From NCBI GenBank assembly GCA_003755025.1, contig RJVL01000001.1:744001-808000 (forward strand): a DNA stretch of 64,000 nucleotides, read 5' to 3'. Origin of the DNA: Diaphorobacter nitroreducens. Lineage in GTDB: Bacteria; Pseudomonadota; Gammaproteobacteria; Burkholderiales; Burkholderiaceae_C. Shown here piece by piece: positions 24,938-32,889 of the stretch; position 1 is the first letter of the stretch, and the number at the start of each line of letters is the position of its first letter. Made by a program: the position numbers and the translations under genes. The notes below the pieces were generated by a model that saw only the letters and a program-made list of their open reading frames with translations, was not told the DNA's origin and ran no database searches.

Positions 24938-26016
24938 GCGCGCGCCTCCCGCAGCCCTCTACCATGATGGCGACCACCGCCATGCCAGCAACCTATGCCA
25001 CCTCCTTACACCCCGACGCCAGCGGCCGCCGCGCGCGCTGGCTGGGCCTGTGGCTGCTGGCCGCCAGCGTGGCGCTGCTGCTGCTCGGCGCCAGCGTCGG
25101 CAGCACGGGCTTTGGCAGCTTGCTGAACCTGCGCGGCGACCCGCTGGCGCAGCAGATCGTGTGGGACATCCGCCTGCCGCGCACACTGGGCGCATGGTTG
25201 GCCGGCGCGCTGCTGGGGCTGGCGGGCGCCATTGCCCAGGGGCTCTTTCGCAACCCGCTGGCCGACCCGTACCTGCTGGGCAGCGCGTCGGGCGCGGCGC
25301 TGGGCGGCGCCGTGGCCATGGCCGTTCTGGGTGTGTCGCCCAGCACGGCGAGCTGGCTGGCGCGACTGGGCGTGACGGGCTTGGCCTTCGCGGGTGCTGC
25401 GGGCGCCGTGCTGCTGACGCTGGTGTTGGCGCGTGGTGTGCAACACACGCTGCGCCTGCTGCTGGCGGGCGTAATCGTGGGCGTGGTGCTTGGCGCTGCG
25501 CGCGACCTGATCCAGGTGGCGCAGCCCGCCATTCTGGAGCCGATGCAGGTCTTCACCATGGGCAGTTCGGCCTTCGTGGGCTGGCAGGCCTGCGCCATCA
25601 TGGCTGGCGGCTGGCTGCTGTGTGCCGCCACGGCCTGGGCGTTGTCGCGGCTGCTGGACGGGTTGATGCTGGGCGAAGCCACGGCCGCCAGCCTGGGCCT
25701 GCCCATCGTGCCCATGCGCGCGGGGCTGGTGCTGGCGCTGGCCCTGGCCACCGGCACGGCCGTGGCGCACACTGGGCTGATTGCCTTCGTCGGGCTGGCG
25801 GCGCCGCACCTCGTGCGCTCGATCGCGCGCGTCACCCACCAGTGGCATGTATGGCTGTCCAGCCTGATGGGCGCGGTGCTGCTGCTGGCCGCCGACATCC
25901 TGGCGCGTTGGGTGGTGGCGCCGCAGGAACTGCCCGTGGGCGTGCTCACCGCCGCGCTGGGCGGCAGCTACCTGCTGTGGCTCATGCACCGCCGGGTGTT
26001 GGGAAGCTCGCTATGA
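24934..26016 (+). CDS. btuC: Cobalamin ABC transporter permease (FecCD/BtuC family)
   Basis: Inner-membrane permease of 360 residues with about ten spans. The family motifs are visible: RLPRTLGAWLAGALLGLAGA, QGLFRNPLADPYLLGSASGA and TGLIAFVGLAAPHLVRSIAR, the last being the coupling region for the ATPase. The start overlaps btuF by four bases. The last three codons and the stop lie in a copy of the dispersed palindromic repeat, which also contains the btuD start. Confidence 0.93.
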   Translation: MSARLPQPSTMMATTAMPATYATSLHPDASGRRARWLGLWLLAASVALLLLGASVGSTGFGSLLNLRGDPLAQQIVWDIRLPRTLGAWLAGALLGLAGAIAQGLFRNPLADPYLLGSASGAALGGAVAMAVLGVSPSTASWLARLGVTGLAFAGAAGAVLLTLVLARGVQHTLRLLLAGVIVGVVLGAARDLIQVAQPAILEPMQVFTMGSSAFVGWQACAIMAGGWLLCAATAWALSRLLDGLMLGEATAASLGLPIVPMRAGLVLALALATGTAVAHTGLIAFVGLAAPHLVRSIARVTHQWHVWLSSLMGAVLLLAADILARWVVAPQELPVGVLTAALGGSYLLWLMHRRVLGSSL

Positions 26017-26066
26017 AGAACATAGCTGTTAGCGCACGCCAGATAAGCGCCAGTATCGCAAATGCC
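26010..26066. repeat. Dispersed palindromic repeat, copy 5 (btuC/btuD junction)
   Basis: Begins GCTATGAAGAACATAGCTG, so the outer GCTAT holds the btuD ATG and the btuC TGA. It continues TTAGCGC, a short loop and TAAGCGCCAGTATCGC. It is read in a different frame from copies 2 and 4 and supplies the btuD N-terminus (IAVSARQISASIAN). Confidence 0.65.
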
Positions 26067-26795
26067 TCTATATTGCGCGGCATTGACCTGGACCTGCCCG
26101 CTGGCCGCTGGACCAGCGTGGTCGGCCCCAATGGTGCGGGCAAGTCCACGCTGCTCAAGGTGCTGGCAGGCCTGCTGCGCCATGCGCGTGTGCAAGGGCG
26201 GGTGCAGTTGCTGGGCCGCGCGCTGGCCGACATTCCCGCGCGCGAGCGCGCCCGCCAACTGGCATGGCTGGGCCAGAACGAGTCCGCCGCCGAAGACCTG
26301 CCCGCCTACGACGTGGCCATGCTCGGCCGTCTGCCGCACCGTGCCTGGATGGCGCCGGCCAGCGATGCCGACCATGCCGCCGTGCAGCAGGCGCTGCACA
26401 CCACCCAGGCGTGGGACTGGCGCGACCGTCCGCTGTCGGAACTGTCGGGAGGCGAGCGCCAGCGCGTGCTGCTGGCGCGCGCGCTGGCCGTGCAGGCGCC
26501 GGTGCTGCTCATGGACGAACCCCTGGCCAACCTGGACCCGCCGCACCAGACCGATTGGCTGCACACCGTGCGCGACCTGGTGGGGCAGGGCGGTACCGTG
26601 GTCAGCGTGCTGCACGAGGTATCCATCGCGCTGCAGGCCGACGACATGCTCATCATGGCCGCCGGCGGCGTGGTGCACCACGGGCCATGCCAGAGCACGG
26701 CCACGCACGCCGCGCTGGAGCAGGTGTTCGAGCGGCGCATCCAGGTGCGCGAGATCGACGGCCTGTGGATGGCGCTGCCCCGCATGGAGCGGTGA
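26013..26795 (+). CDS. btuD: Cobalamin ABC transporter ATP-binding protein
   Basis: Cytoplasmic ATPase of the BtuCDF importer, 260 residues. It has Walker A GPNGAGKSTLLK, a Q-loop in AWLGQNE, the signature LSGGERQRVLLARAL, Walker B VLLMDEPLANLD and the switch His in SVLHEVSIAL. The start overlaps the btuC stop (ATGA). The first 15 or so codons derive from a repeat element, so the N-terminus may differ from that of close relatives. Confidence 0.93.
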   Translation: MKNIAVSARQISASIANASILRGIDLDLPAGRWTSVVGPNGAGKSTLLKVLAGLLRHARVQGRVQLLGRALADIPARERARQLAWLGQNESAAEDLPAYDVAMLGRLPHRAWMAPASDADHAAVQQALHTTQAWDWRDRPLSELSGGERQRVLLARALAVQAPVLLMDEPLANLDPPHQTDWLHTVRDLVGQGGTVVSVLHEVSIALQADDMLIMAAGGVVHHGPCQSTATHAALEQVFERRIQVREIDGLWMALPRMER

Positions 26796-26868
26796 ACGCG
26801 CTGCGCCCCTTTTCCCTTGAACCCCTTGCGACGGGCGGCCAACCGCAGAGGGCATGGAGTGTGAACGC

Positions 26869-27126
26869 ATGAATTTGGACGCCGGTTTTGCCCAGGTCGC
26901 GCAGGTGCTGCTGTGGCCCGTACCCGTGCGGGTGGCGCTGGCCTTTCTCCGTGCCCTGTGGATGCGCGGCGCCATGCGCATGCAAGCTTGGCAGCGCTGG
27001 CGCCTGCCGCATTACCGTTCTGCGCGTGCCACCCGGCCTCTCGATGGAGGAGCTGGCGCTGCAGTTGGTGCGCCACATGCGGCCTTCCAGGCGCGGCGTG
27101 CTCCATCGTTTCCCGCGACGGCTTGA
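26869..27126 (+). pseudogene. Possible degraded gene between btuD and cobO
   Basis: The 360 bases between btuD and cobO hold no convincing intact gene. An ATG at 26869 opens a hydrophobic stretch (VAQVLLWPVPVRVALAFLRA, then MQAWQRWR) that loosely recalls the start of MotA/TolQ/ExbB-type proteins found beside cobaltochelatase genes. The later part looks more protein-like in another frame (GLSMEELALQLVRHMRP, ending LLLEALHAD at 27166). A frameshifted remnant is possible. The family suggestion is weak. Confidence 0.25.
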
Positions 27127-27155
27127 TTTCCCAAAACTTCTTCTTGAGGCATTGC

Positions 27156-27725
27156 ATGCAGATTGAAACTCCCCCCACCGAGAAACGCTACGACAAGGCC
27201 GAAGGCGAGCGCCGGGGCCTGGTCATCGTCAACACCGGCGACGGTAAGGGCAAGAGCACGGCGGCCTTCGGCCTGGCGCTGCGCGCGCATGGCCGGGGCA
27301 AGGCCGTGAAGGTCTTCCAGTTCATGAAGGTGCCCAGCGCCCGCTTCGGCGAGCACCGCATGTTCGAGCAGATCGGCCTGTCCATCGAAGGCCTGGGGGA
27401 CGGCTTCAGCTGGAAGAGCAAGGACTTGGACCACTCCGCCCAACTGGCGCGCGACGGCTGGGTCAAGGCCCGCGCGGCCATCCTGTCGGGCGAGAACTTC
27501 CTCGTTGTGCTCGACGAAATCACCTATCCCCTGATCTATGGCTGGCTGCCACTGCAGGAGGTGCTGGACACCCTGGCGGCGCGGCCCAAGGACGTGCACG
27601 TGTGCCTGACGGGCCGCCGCTGCCCCGAGGAAATCATCGCCATCGCCGACACGGTGACGGAGATGAAGCTCATCAAGCATGCGTTCCAGGCGGGCATTCC
27701 CGCGCAGCGCGGCATCGAGGACTGA
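27156..27725 (+). CDS. cobO: Cob(I)yrinic acid a,c-diamide adenosyltransferase
   Basis: ATP:corrinoid adenosyltransferase (CobA/CobO/BtuR family), which attaches the upper adenosyl ligand to the reduced corrinoid. The 189-residue protein has the family P-loop NTGDGKGKSTAAFGLALRA, then KVFQFMKV, FLVVLDEITYPLIYGWL and LTGRRCPEEIIAIAD. The ATG at 27156 follows TTGAGG. It is the last gene of the riboswitch-controlled B12 set. Confidence 0.95.
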   Translation: MQIETPPTEKRYDKAEGERRGLVIVNTGDGKGKSTAAFGLALRAHGRGKAVKVFQFMKVPSARFGEHRMFEQIGLSIEGLGDGFSWKSKDLDHSAQLARDGWVKARAAILSGENFLVVLDEITYPLIYGWLPLQEVLDTLAARPKDVHVCLTGRRCPEEIIAIADTVTEMKLIKHAFQAGIPAQRGIED

Positions 27726-27739
27726 GGGGGCGCCGCGCC

Positions 27740-28270
27740 ATGCTGTATGCGCAGACCATGCCTACCCCGTTGGGCGAGATGCTGGCCGTGGCTTCGGACC
27801 GGGGGCTGTGTCTGCTGGAGTTCCTGGGGCAGCCGGGTGTGGAGCGTGAATTGGCCCAGGTGCAGGCCGCTCGCGGTAAGGCCCTACATGAGAAGGGCAA
27901 TGCGGTCACCGTGCTGCTGGCCAGTGAGTTGGCGGAATACTTCGGGCGCCGCCGCCGCGTGTTCGGTGTGCCGCTGGACCTGGTGGGCACGCCATTCCAG
28001 ATCGCCGCGTGGCAGGCGCTGCTGGCCATCCCTTACGGCGAGACGCGCAGCTATGCACAGCAGGCGCGGACCATCGGCCAGCCCACGGCCACGCGCGCCG
28101 TCGCTGGGGCCAACGGGCAGAACAAGGTCTCCATCGTCGTGCCCTGCCACCGGGTGATCGGCAGCAACGGCAGCTTGACCGGCTTTGGCGGCGGCCTGCC
28201 GCGCAAGCGTGCGCTGCTGGCGTTGGAAGATACTTCCGCGCAGCGCGATTGGTTGAACGAGACGCCATAA
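27740..28270 (+). CDS. ogt: Methylated-DNA--protein-cysteine S-methyltransferase
   Basis: Suicide DNA-repair protein that takes the alkyl group from O6-alkylguanine onto its own cysteine. The 176 residues contain the active site IVVPCHRVIG (Cys136), the helix-turn-helix region (YGETRSYAQQARTIGQPTATRAV) and GGLPRKRALLALE. The start lies 14 bases after cobO, so it may be cotranscribed with the B12 genes, although its function is unrelated. Confidence 0.94.
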   Translation: MLYAQTMPTPLGEMLAVASDRGLCLLEFLGQPGVERELAQVQAARGKALHEKGNAVTVLLASELAEYFGRRRRVFGVPLDLVGTPFQIAAWQALLAIPYGETRSYAQQARTIGQPTATRAVAGANGQNKVSIVVPCHRVIGSNGSLTGFGGGLPRKRALLALEDTSAQRDWLNETP

Positions 28271-28669
28271 CGGCCCCCACGCCCACACCGCCGCCGAACG
28301 CGCGGCCTTTTATCGCGCCGTTGGGCGCACCGCCAGCGCCGACCAGAACCTCTGTCTGCAGCGCGAGCGCGGCCGCGTGCCGCTGGCACCGGTTGGTCCA
28401 TGACGGCGACTGGGAGGTGCCCGGCGACCTATGGTGTTGATGGGGCAGTGAGCACCGCGGAATGCGCTCGCCGCTTGGCACCACAGGTGTCGATGGTAGA
28501 AAGGCGCCGCAACGCTTCCTGGCGAGCGGCGGTACTTCCATGAGGTGCCAGGACGCTCTGGCATTGCGTACAAGACGCTGCACTGGAACGGTACTCCGCC
28601 ACGGGCCTGTAACCGGGCTGGCATACGTTGCCGGTGGGCGGGGTTTTTATCTACCTTTGGGGAGTCACC
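28271..28669. other. Intergenic region without a recognisable gene
   Basis: About 400 bases. A 36-codon open stretch near 28297-28400 (with AERAAFYRAVGRTASADQ) may be a fragment of a lost gene, but I cannot name it. The last 20 bases carry GGGGAGTCACC, the ribosome site of the MAPEG gene. No RNA gene or repeat was recognised. Confidence 0.5.
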
Positions 28670-29071
28670 ATGCAACCTTCGACTGTGGCTGTTTTTTGCA
28701 TAGCTGCGCTGGCGCTGCTTTTGTTTCTGAGCGGCCTGTACGTCAGTGCGACCCGCGCTCGGTTTCGGATTCTGTGCGCAGGGGCAGACGATCCAGCCCA
28801 TGCGCTGACCAAGGCGGTGCGTGCCCACGGCAACACTGCCGAATATGCAGCCATGCTGGCGCTTCTGATCTACCTGCTGGGTCAGCGGAGTTCGGCGGAA
28901 TGGGTCAGCTGGGTGATGGTGGGCGTGACCGCGTCGCGCTATCTGTTGGTGATCGGCGTGTTGGCTTCTGCCACGTTGGCGCGTCCCAACCCTTTCCGTG
29001 CCGTGGGGGCGCTGGGTACCTATGTTGGCGGTACCGTACTCGCATTGGCGTTGCTTTTTGCAGCGGCATAG
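28670..29071 (+). CDS. MAPEG family membrane protein
   Basis: 133-residue integral membrane protein with four hydrophobic segments. It has the MAPEG-like pattern of an early RxRF segment (SATRARFRILCAGADDPAHA) and a conserved RAHGNTAEYAAMLALLIYLL motif. The family contains glutathione-dependent membrane transferases and relatives. The bacterial substrate is not known. The ATG at 28670 has GGGGAG upstream. The flanking genes do not suggest a pathway. Confidence 0.85.
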   Translation: MQPSTVAVFCIAALALLLFLSGLYVSATRARFRILCAGADDPAHALTKAVRAHGNTAEYAAMLALLIYLLGQRSSAEWVSWVMVGVTASRYLLVIGVLASATLARPNPFRAVGALGTYVGGTVLALALLFAAA

Positions 29072-29314
29072 ATGTGGTGCGCAACGGTCTTGGGGCCGTT
29101 GTGTTTCGGGAGGGGCACCACGCACCGGCCATGAAAGAAGTGGTTCCAGGCGCACGCGAACCATGTCACTCGGCACACGCGCCCCTGAAGCTGCTGGAGG
29201 CGCTACCGGCGAGTCATTGCGCACCATGTTGTGAACGCAGGGCTACAGGCAGTTGTCCCATCACGGGTTGGTATGTGACCCTGGAAAACCCGCTTCATCC
29301 GCCCCCGAATGGAC

Positions 29315-29340
29315 ATAAAAAAGCGCCCTCGCGAGGCGCT
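29315..29340 (-). terminator. Terminator of the tRNA-Ser gene
   Basis: On the minus strand, AGCGCCTCGCGAGGGCGCT forms a stem and is followed by TTTTTTATG, 15 bases after the tRNA 3' end. The 240 bases between the MAPEG gene and this hairpin hold no feature I can name. Confidence 0.8.
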
Positions 29341-29354
29341 GATTTTTCTGGCGG

Positions 29355-29442
29355 TGGCGGAGACTGTGAGATTCGAACTCACGGACGGTTGCCCGTCGGC
29401 AGTTTTCAAGACTGCTGGTTTAAACCACTCACCCAAGTCTCC
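29355..29442 (-). tRNA. tRNA-Ser (anticodon TGA)
   Basis: 88 bases including an encoded CCA. The acceptor stem is GGAGAC/GTCTCC with discriminator G. The anticodon stem-loop is GCAGT-CTTGAAA-ACTGC, giving TGA. There is a long class II variable arm (CGACGGGCAACCGTCCG) and a T loop GTTCGAATC. A TACAAT -10 element lies just upstream. Confidence 0.97.
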
Positions 29443-29454
29443 GCGAAGCCGCCT

Positions 29455-29460
29455 ATTGTA
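29455..29460 (-). promoter_or_regulatory. -10 element of the tRNA-Ser gene
   Basis: TACAAT on the minus strand, 12 bases before the mature 5' end of the tRNA. Confidence 0.6.
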
Positions 29461-29514
29461 AGCGGGTGGCGGGGCGGCGCGGTGCTTGTGGTGTGGCCCT
29501 GTAGGGGCTCGTAG

Positions 29515-29841
29515 TCAGCGCTTTAGCGCAGCCGCCAGTTGGGCTTTGTTCATCTTGGAGCGCCCGGGGATGCCGCGTCGGCGGGCGTCCTCGTAGAGTT
29601 GCTCGCGCGTGCGGCCTTGCGGGCCCTGGTGCGACCGCTGGCCTCCGCGTACCGGGGCGGGCGTGTCCTGCAGTGTGTGGGGATCGGCCTGCTTGGCCTC
29701 GCCGTGCTGGGCACGTTCCTTGTTCACGGTGCGTGCGGCGATTTCTTCGGCGGTGTCCCGCTTTTCGCCGCGCTCCAGCAGGCTGTCCTTGATGTGCTCG
29801 TATTGGCGCTCGCGTTTGGCGCTCCAGGTGCGTTGGGGCAT
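29515..29841 (-). CDS. Small basic protein with a Rho-N/SAP-like C-terminal motif
   Basis: 108 residues, rich in Lys, Arg, Gln and Glu. The N-terminal part (MPQRTWSAKRERQYEHIKDS, then TAEEIAARTVNKERAQHGE) is a widespread short domain often labelled plasmid stabilisation protein. The C-terminal part (TREQLYEDARRRGIPGRSKM, then LAAALKR) resembles the Rho termination factor N-terminal or SAP helix-extension-helix fold that binds nucleic acid. The function is unknown. It stands alone, close to tRNA-Ser. Confidence 0.85.
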   Translation of the reverse strand: MPQRTWSAKRERQYEHIKDSLLERGEKRDTAEEIAARTVNKERAQHGEAKQADPHTLQDTPAPVRGGQRSHQGPQGRTREQLYEDARRRGIPGRSKMNKAQLAAALKR

Positions 29842-29936
29842 GGTGGCACTCCGCTGTGGAAATGGCTTCCAGCCTAGAAGGCGTGTGCGGGCGCGCCGTC
29901 GGCACCAGGCCTCCTTTGTCGTAGGACGCGGGCGGA

Positions 29937-29999
29937 CTATGAGTGAAAATGGCTTTTAGCGCTTTACGGATAAGTGCTAAAAGCTATATTTTTAATAGC
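29937..29999. repeat. Dispersed palindromic repeat, copy 6
   Basis: CTATGAGTGAAAATGGCTTT, TAGCGCTTT, loop, TAAGTGCTAAAAGCTATATT and TTTAATAGC. Long inner arms (GCTTTTAGCGCTT with AAGTGCTAAAAGC) are followed by a T-rich tail. It lies ten bases from the stop of the DUF3334 gene. Confidence 0.8.
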
Positions 30000-30008
30000 A
30001 AAATGATG

Positions 30009-30695
30009 CTACATCCCGAGTGACCGGAGCAGCGCCTCGGTGTCGGCATCCGTTGCGCTGGCAGGGGCTGCCGCTGGCGCGGGTGCTGCCGCCTGCGCCA
30101 TGAGTGCGTCGGGGTCGGGCGCGTCCTGGGGTTCGAAGTCGTAGAGCTTGATGAACTGTGTGCGGTCGATCGCCAGTTCCAGATAGAAGATGTTGTTGCT
30201 GCCCGTGTAGAAGGTCACGCGGCGGGCCTCGGGCTGGTCGAGGTTGGCGTCCACGCTCAGCACCACCTGTTGGTTCAGCACCAGCATCTTGGGCTGGTTC
30301 TGCGTGATGTGAGTCTGCAGTTCGCGGCGCACCTTGCCGGTGAAGTCACCCACCACCTGGTTCATCAGTTCGCCCATGACGTTGCTGACTTCGTCAGAGG
30401 TGAAAGAACTGGCCAGCTCCTGCGCCGACATGCCCATGCTGAGCATGTAGCGCTCGTAGATTTCCATGGCTGCGGCGGCCGAGAAATTGATGATCACCAG
30501 CCCCGAGAAGCCGCCGTCGAACAGCACGAAGCAGCCAATGTCCGGCTTCAGGCAGGTCTTGGTGATGCGCTGCACCATGCCTGAGTAGTGCACGGGGCCC
30601 TGGGTGGCGACCGACAGCACACGGGTCACGGAGTTGCACAGCGAGACCAGCACGTCTTCGGTGCCGTAGACGACGGAAGTGGAGGGAGGAGTCAT
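30009..30695 (-). CDS. DUF3334 family protein (CheX-like)
   Basis: 228 residues. The body matches the DUF3334 pattern: MVQRITKTCLKPDIGCFVLF, GGFSGLVIINFSAAAAMEIY, SDEVSNVMGELMNQVVGDFT and RRVTFYTGSNNIFYLELAID. The NxxGEL(M/N) core resembles CheC/CheX phosphatases, so a signalling link is possible but unproven. An Ala/Pro-rich tail ends in ALLRSLGM. The start at 30695 is preferred over 30731. Neither has a strong ribosome site. The 240 bases upstream, to the cytochrome b gene, show no feature. Confidence 0.85.
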   Translation of the reverse strand: MTPPSTSVVYGTEDVLVSLCNSVTRVLSVATQGPVHYSGMVQRITKTCLKPDIGCFVLFDGGFSGLVIINFSAAAAMEIYERYMLSMGMSAQELASSFTSDEVSNVMGELMNQVVGDFTGKVRRELQTHITQNQPKMLVLNQQVVLSVDANLDQPEARRVTFYTGSNNIFYLELAIDRTQFIKLYDFEPQDAPDPDALMAQAAAPAPAAAPASATDADTEALLRSLGM

Positions 30696-30972
30696 GGGGA
30701 TGCGGTGAAAGTGCGGCGACGGCGAACGCAAAGGTGGCGAAGGCCAATGCGCGAATCATGACATGCCCTGCTGCGCACGCGGGTGCGCGAGGGCCCCTGT
30801 CCAACGTGGTTAACCGCTGTCGTTCATAAATTTTGAATCGAAACATCAATACGGTTGAAACTTACCGCACGGAGCGCACTCTAGACTGCGTCACATCACC
30901 AGAGCGCCGTCTCTGCTGCGGGTCCCATCCGCACAATCGCCGCGCACTGTTCCTCTACCGCCACCATTCCGT

Positions 30973-31539
30973 ATGACCACCGCTTCCGCACCACGACCCG
31001 CGCGCTACGGCGCCACCGCCATCGCCCTGCACTGGATCCTGGGCCTGTCCATCGTGGCCGTGATTTGTGTCGGCTGGTACATGACGGGGCTGCCGTTTTC
31101 GCCCCAGCGCCTGAAGCTCTACAACTGGCACAAGTGGGCGGGCGTGGCCATCCTTGCGCTGTCGGTGCTGCGGCTGCTGTGGCGCCTGACCCACCGTCCG
31201 CCCGCATTGCCTGCGGCGGTGCAGGCAGCCATGCCGCGCTGGCAGCAGGCCGCGCACCATGGCGTGCATTACCTGATGTATGCGCTGTTCCTCATCGTGC
31301 CGCTGGTGGGTTGGGCCTACAGCTCGGCCGCGGGCTTTCCCATCGTTTTTCTCGGCCTGGTGCCGCTGCCTGACTTTGTGCCGGTCAGCCCTGCCCTGGC
31401 GGAGGCCATCAAGCCCCTGCATGCCATCAGCGCCTACGCCTTGACCGCCCTGGTCGTGTTGCACGTGGCGGCAGCCGTCAAGCACCAGCTTATCGACCGT
31501 GACGGCCTGGTAGGCCGCATGCTGCCGGCGCGTGGCTGA
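30973..31539 (+). CDS. Cytochrome b561 family protein
   Basis: 188-residue four-helix membrane cytochrome of the CybB type. Heme-ligand histidines are visible at the expected places: IALHWILGL in helix 1, YNWHKWAGV in helix 2, HHGVHYLMY in helix 3 and LVVLHVAAAVKH in helix 4. It moves electrons across the inner membrane, probably from quinol. Two YceI-family genes follow, an arrangement seen widely in proteobacteria. Confidence 0.93.
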   Translation: MTTASAPRPARYGATAIALHWILGLSIVAVICVGWYMTGLPFSPQRLKLYNWHKWAGVAILALSVLRLLWRLTHRPPALPAAVQAAMPRWQQAAHHGVHYLMYALFLIVPLVGWAYSSAAGFPIVFLGLVPLPDFVPVSPALAEAIKPLHAISAYALTALVVLHVAAAVKHQLIDRDGLVGRMLPARG

Positions 31540-31583
31540 GCCCGTTTCTCTTCCTGTCCTGATCCATGAATGGAGCATTCACC

Positions 31584-32165
31584 ATGATGCAGTCGTCCCT
31601 TCCCCGTCTTGCTGGCATCGCACTGGCCGGCGCCGCGCTGCTGGCCGCAGGCAGCGCCTTCGCGCAGCAAAAGCTCGTGCCCGAGCAGAGCGAGATCGTC
31701 TTCGTGAGCAAGCAGATGGGCGTGCCCGTCGAGGGCCGCTTCAAGAAGTTTGATGCCCAGGTCGCTTTCGACCCCGCCAAGCCCGCCACCAGCAAGGTGG
31801 CGTTCACGGTGGATACCGGCAGTGCCACGCTGGGCGTGAAGGAAACCGATGCCGAGCTGCCCAAGCCCGTGTGGTTCAACGTGCCCAAGTTCCCGCAGGC
31901 CACGTTCCATTCCAGCGCCATCAAGGCCCTGGGCGCGGGCAAGTACGAAGTGGCCGGCAAGCTCAGCATCAAGGGCGCGGCGCAGGACGTCGTGGTGCCC
32001 GTCACCCTGACCCAAAGCGGCGCCATCACCACCGCGGCGGGCAGCTTCGCCATCAAGCGCCTGGCGTTCAAGATCGGCGAGAACGAATGGGCCGACACGT
32101 CCATGGTGGCCGACGAGGTGCAGGTCAAGTTCAAGCTGGCCCTGACCGGCGTGCCCAAGCTTTAA
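31584..32165 (+). CDS. YceI family periplasmic protein (first copy)
   Basis: 193 residues. A signal peptide (GIALAGAALLAAGSAFAQ) is followed by the YceI lipocalin-like barrel that binds polyisoprenoid lipids. Recognisable segments are LVPEQSEIVFVSKQMGVPVE, GRFKKFDAQVAFDP and ATFHSSAIKALGAGKYEVAG. The ATG at 31584 is chosen over 31566 because GGAG lies eight bases before it. The gene follows cytochrome b561, and a second YceI gene comes next. Confidence 0.92.
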   Translation: MMQSSLPRLAGIALAGAALLAAGSAFAQQKLVPEQSEIVFVSKQMGVPVEGRFKKFDAQVAFDPAKPATSKVAFTVDTGSATLGVKETDAELPKPVWFNVPKFPQATFHSSAIKALGAGKYEVAGKLSIKGAAQDVVVPVTLTQSGAITTAAGSFAIKRLAFKIGENEWADTSMVADEVQVKFKLALTGVPKL

Positions 32166-32210
32166 CGCTTCCCCTTTTTAATCACCAACCTCTACTACGG
32201 AGAAACCGAC

Positions 32211-32786
32211 ATGCGTTCCACCTTCCTGACCATCGCTGCCGCCGCTGTCCTGACCGCGGGTGCCGTGCACGCCCAGCCCGCCACGTACGCCGTGGACCCC
32301 ACGCACACTTTCGCCACGTTCGAGATCAGCCACTTCGGCGCCAGCGTGAACCGCGGCCGCTTCGACAAGAAGGAAGGCACCGTGCAGTTCGACAAGGCCG
32401 GCAAGACCGGCAAGGTGGAGCTGACGCTGCACATCGACTCCGTCAATACCGGTACCGCGCCGTTCGACAAGCACCTGCAGAGCGCGGACATCTTTGACGC
32501 CGCCAAATTCCCCACCGCCAAGTTCGTGGGCGACAAGTTCACCTTCGAGGGCGACAAGCTCACGGCCGTGTCGGGCAACCTGACCATCAAGGGCAAGACG
32601 CAGCCCGTCACCCTGAAGGCCAACCAGTTCGCCTGCTACGACAGCCCGATGCTCAAGCGTGAAGTGTGCGGCGGCGACTTCGAGACCACGATCGATCGCA
32701 CGGCCTTCGGCGTGGATTACGGCGTGCAGTACGGCTTCCCCAAGAACGTGCGCATCGTGGCGCAGATCGAAGCCGTCAAGCAGTAA
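32211..32786 (+). CDS. YceI family periplasmic protein (second copy)
   Basis: 191 residues with a signal peptide ending near AVHAQP. The classic YceI opening follows (TYAVDPTHTFATFEISHFGA), then GRFDKKEGTVQFDKAGKTG and LKREVCGGDFETTIDRTAFG. It is closer to the canonical family than the first copy. The ribosome site is ACGGAG. It shares the transcript with cytochrome b561 and the other YceI gene, and a strong terminator follows. Confidence 0.93.
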   Translation: MRSTFLTIAAAAVLTAGAVHAQPATYAVDPTHTFATFEISHFGASVNRGRFDKKEGTVQFDKAGKTGKVELTLHIDSVNTGTAPFDKHLQSADIFDAAKFPTAKFVGDKFTFEGDKLTAVSGNLTIKGKTQPVTLKANQFACYDSPMLKREVCGGDFETTIDRTAFGVDYGVQYGFPKNVRIVAQIEAVKQ

Positions 32787-32833
32787 GCCGGCAAAAACAC
32801 GGGCCCGGCTGTCTAGGTCGGTCCTCCTGCCTC

Positions 32834-32867
32834 AAGGGCTGGTGCCGTCAGGTGCCAGCCCTTTTTT
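32834..32867. terminator. Hairpin terminator after the YceI genes
   Basis: AAGGGCTGG and CCAGCCCTT arms around a short loop with further GCC/GGT pairing, then TTTTTT. It lies between the YceI gene (plus) and the HAD gene (minus), which converge. Confidence 0.85.
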
Positions 32868-32889
32868 CATTGCGCACGCAAAACAGCCT

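Noticed and set aside
26796-27155. Second cobalamin riboswitch before cobO
   Set aside because: None of the B12-box or core riboswitch segments is present in this gap.
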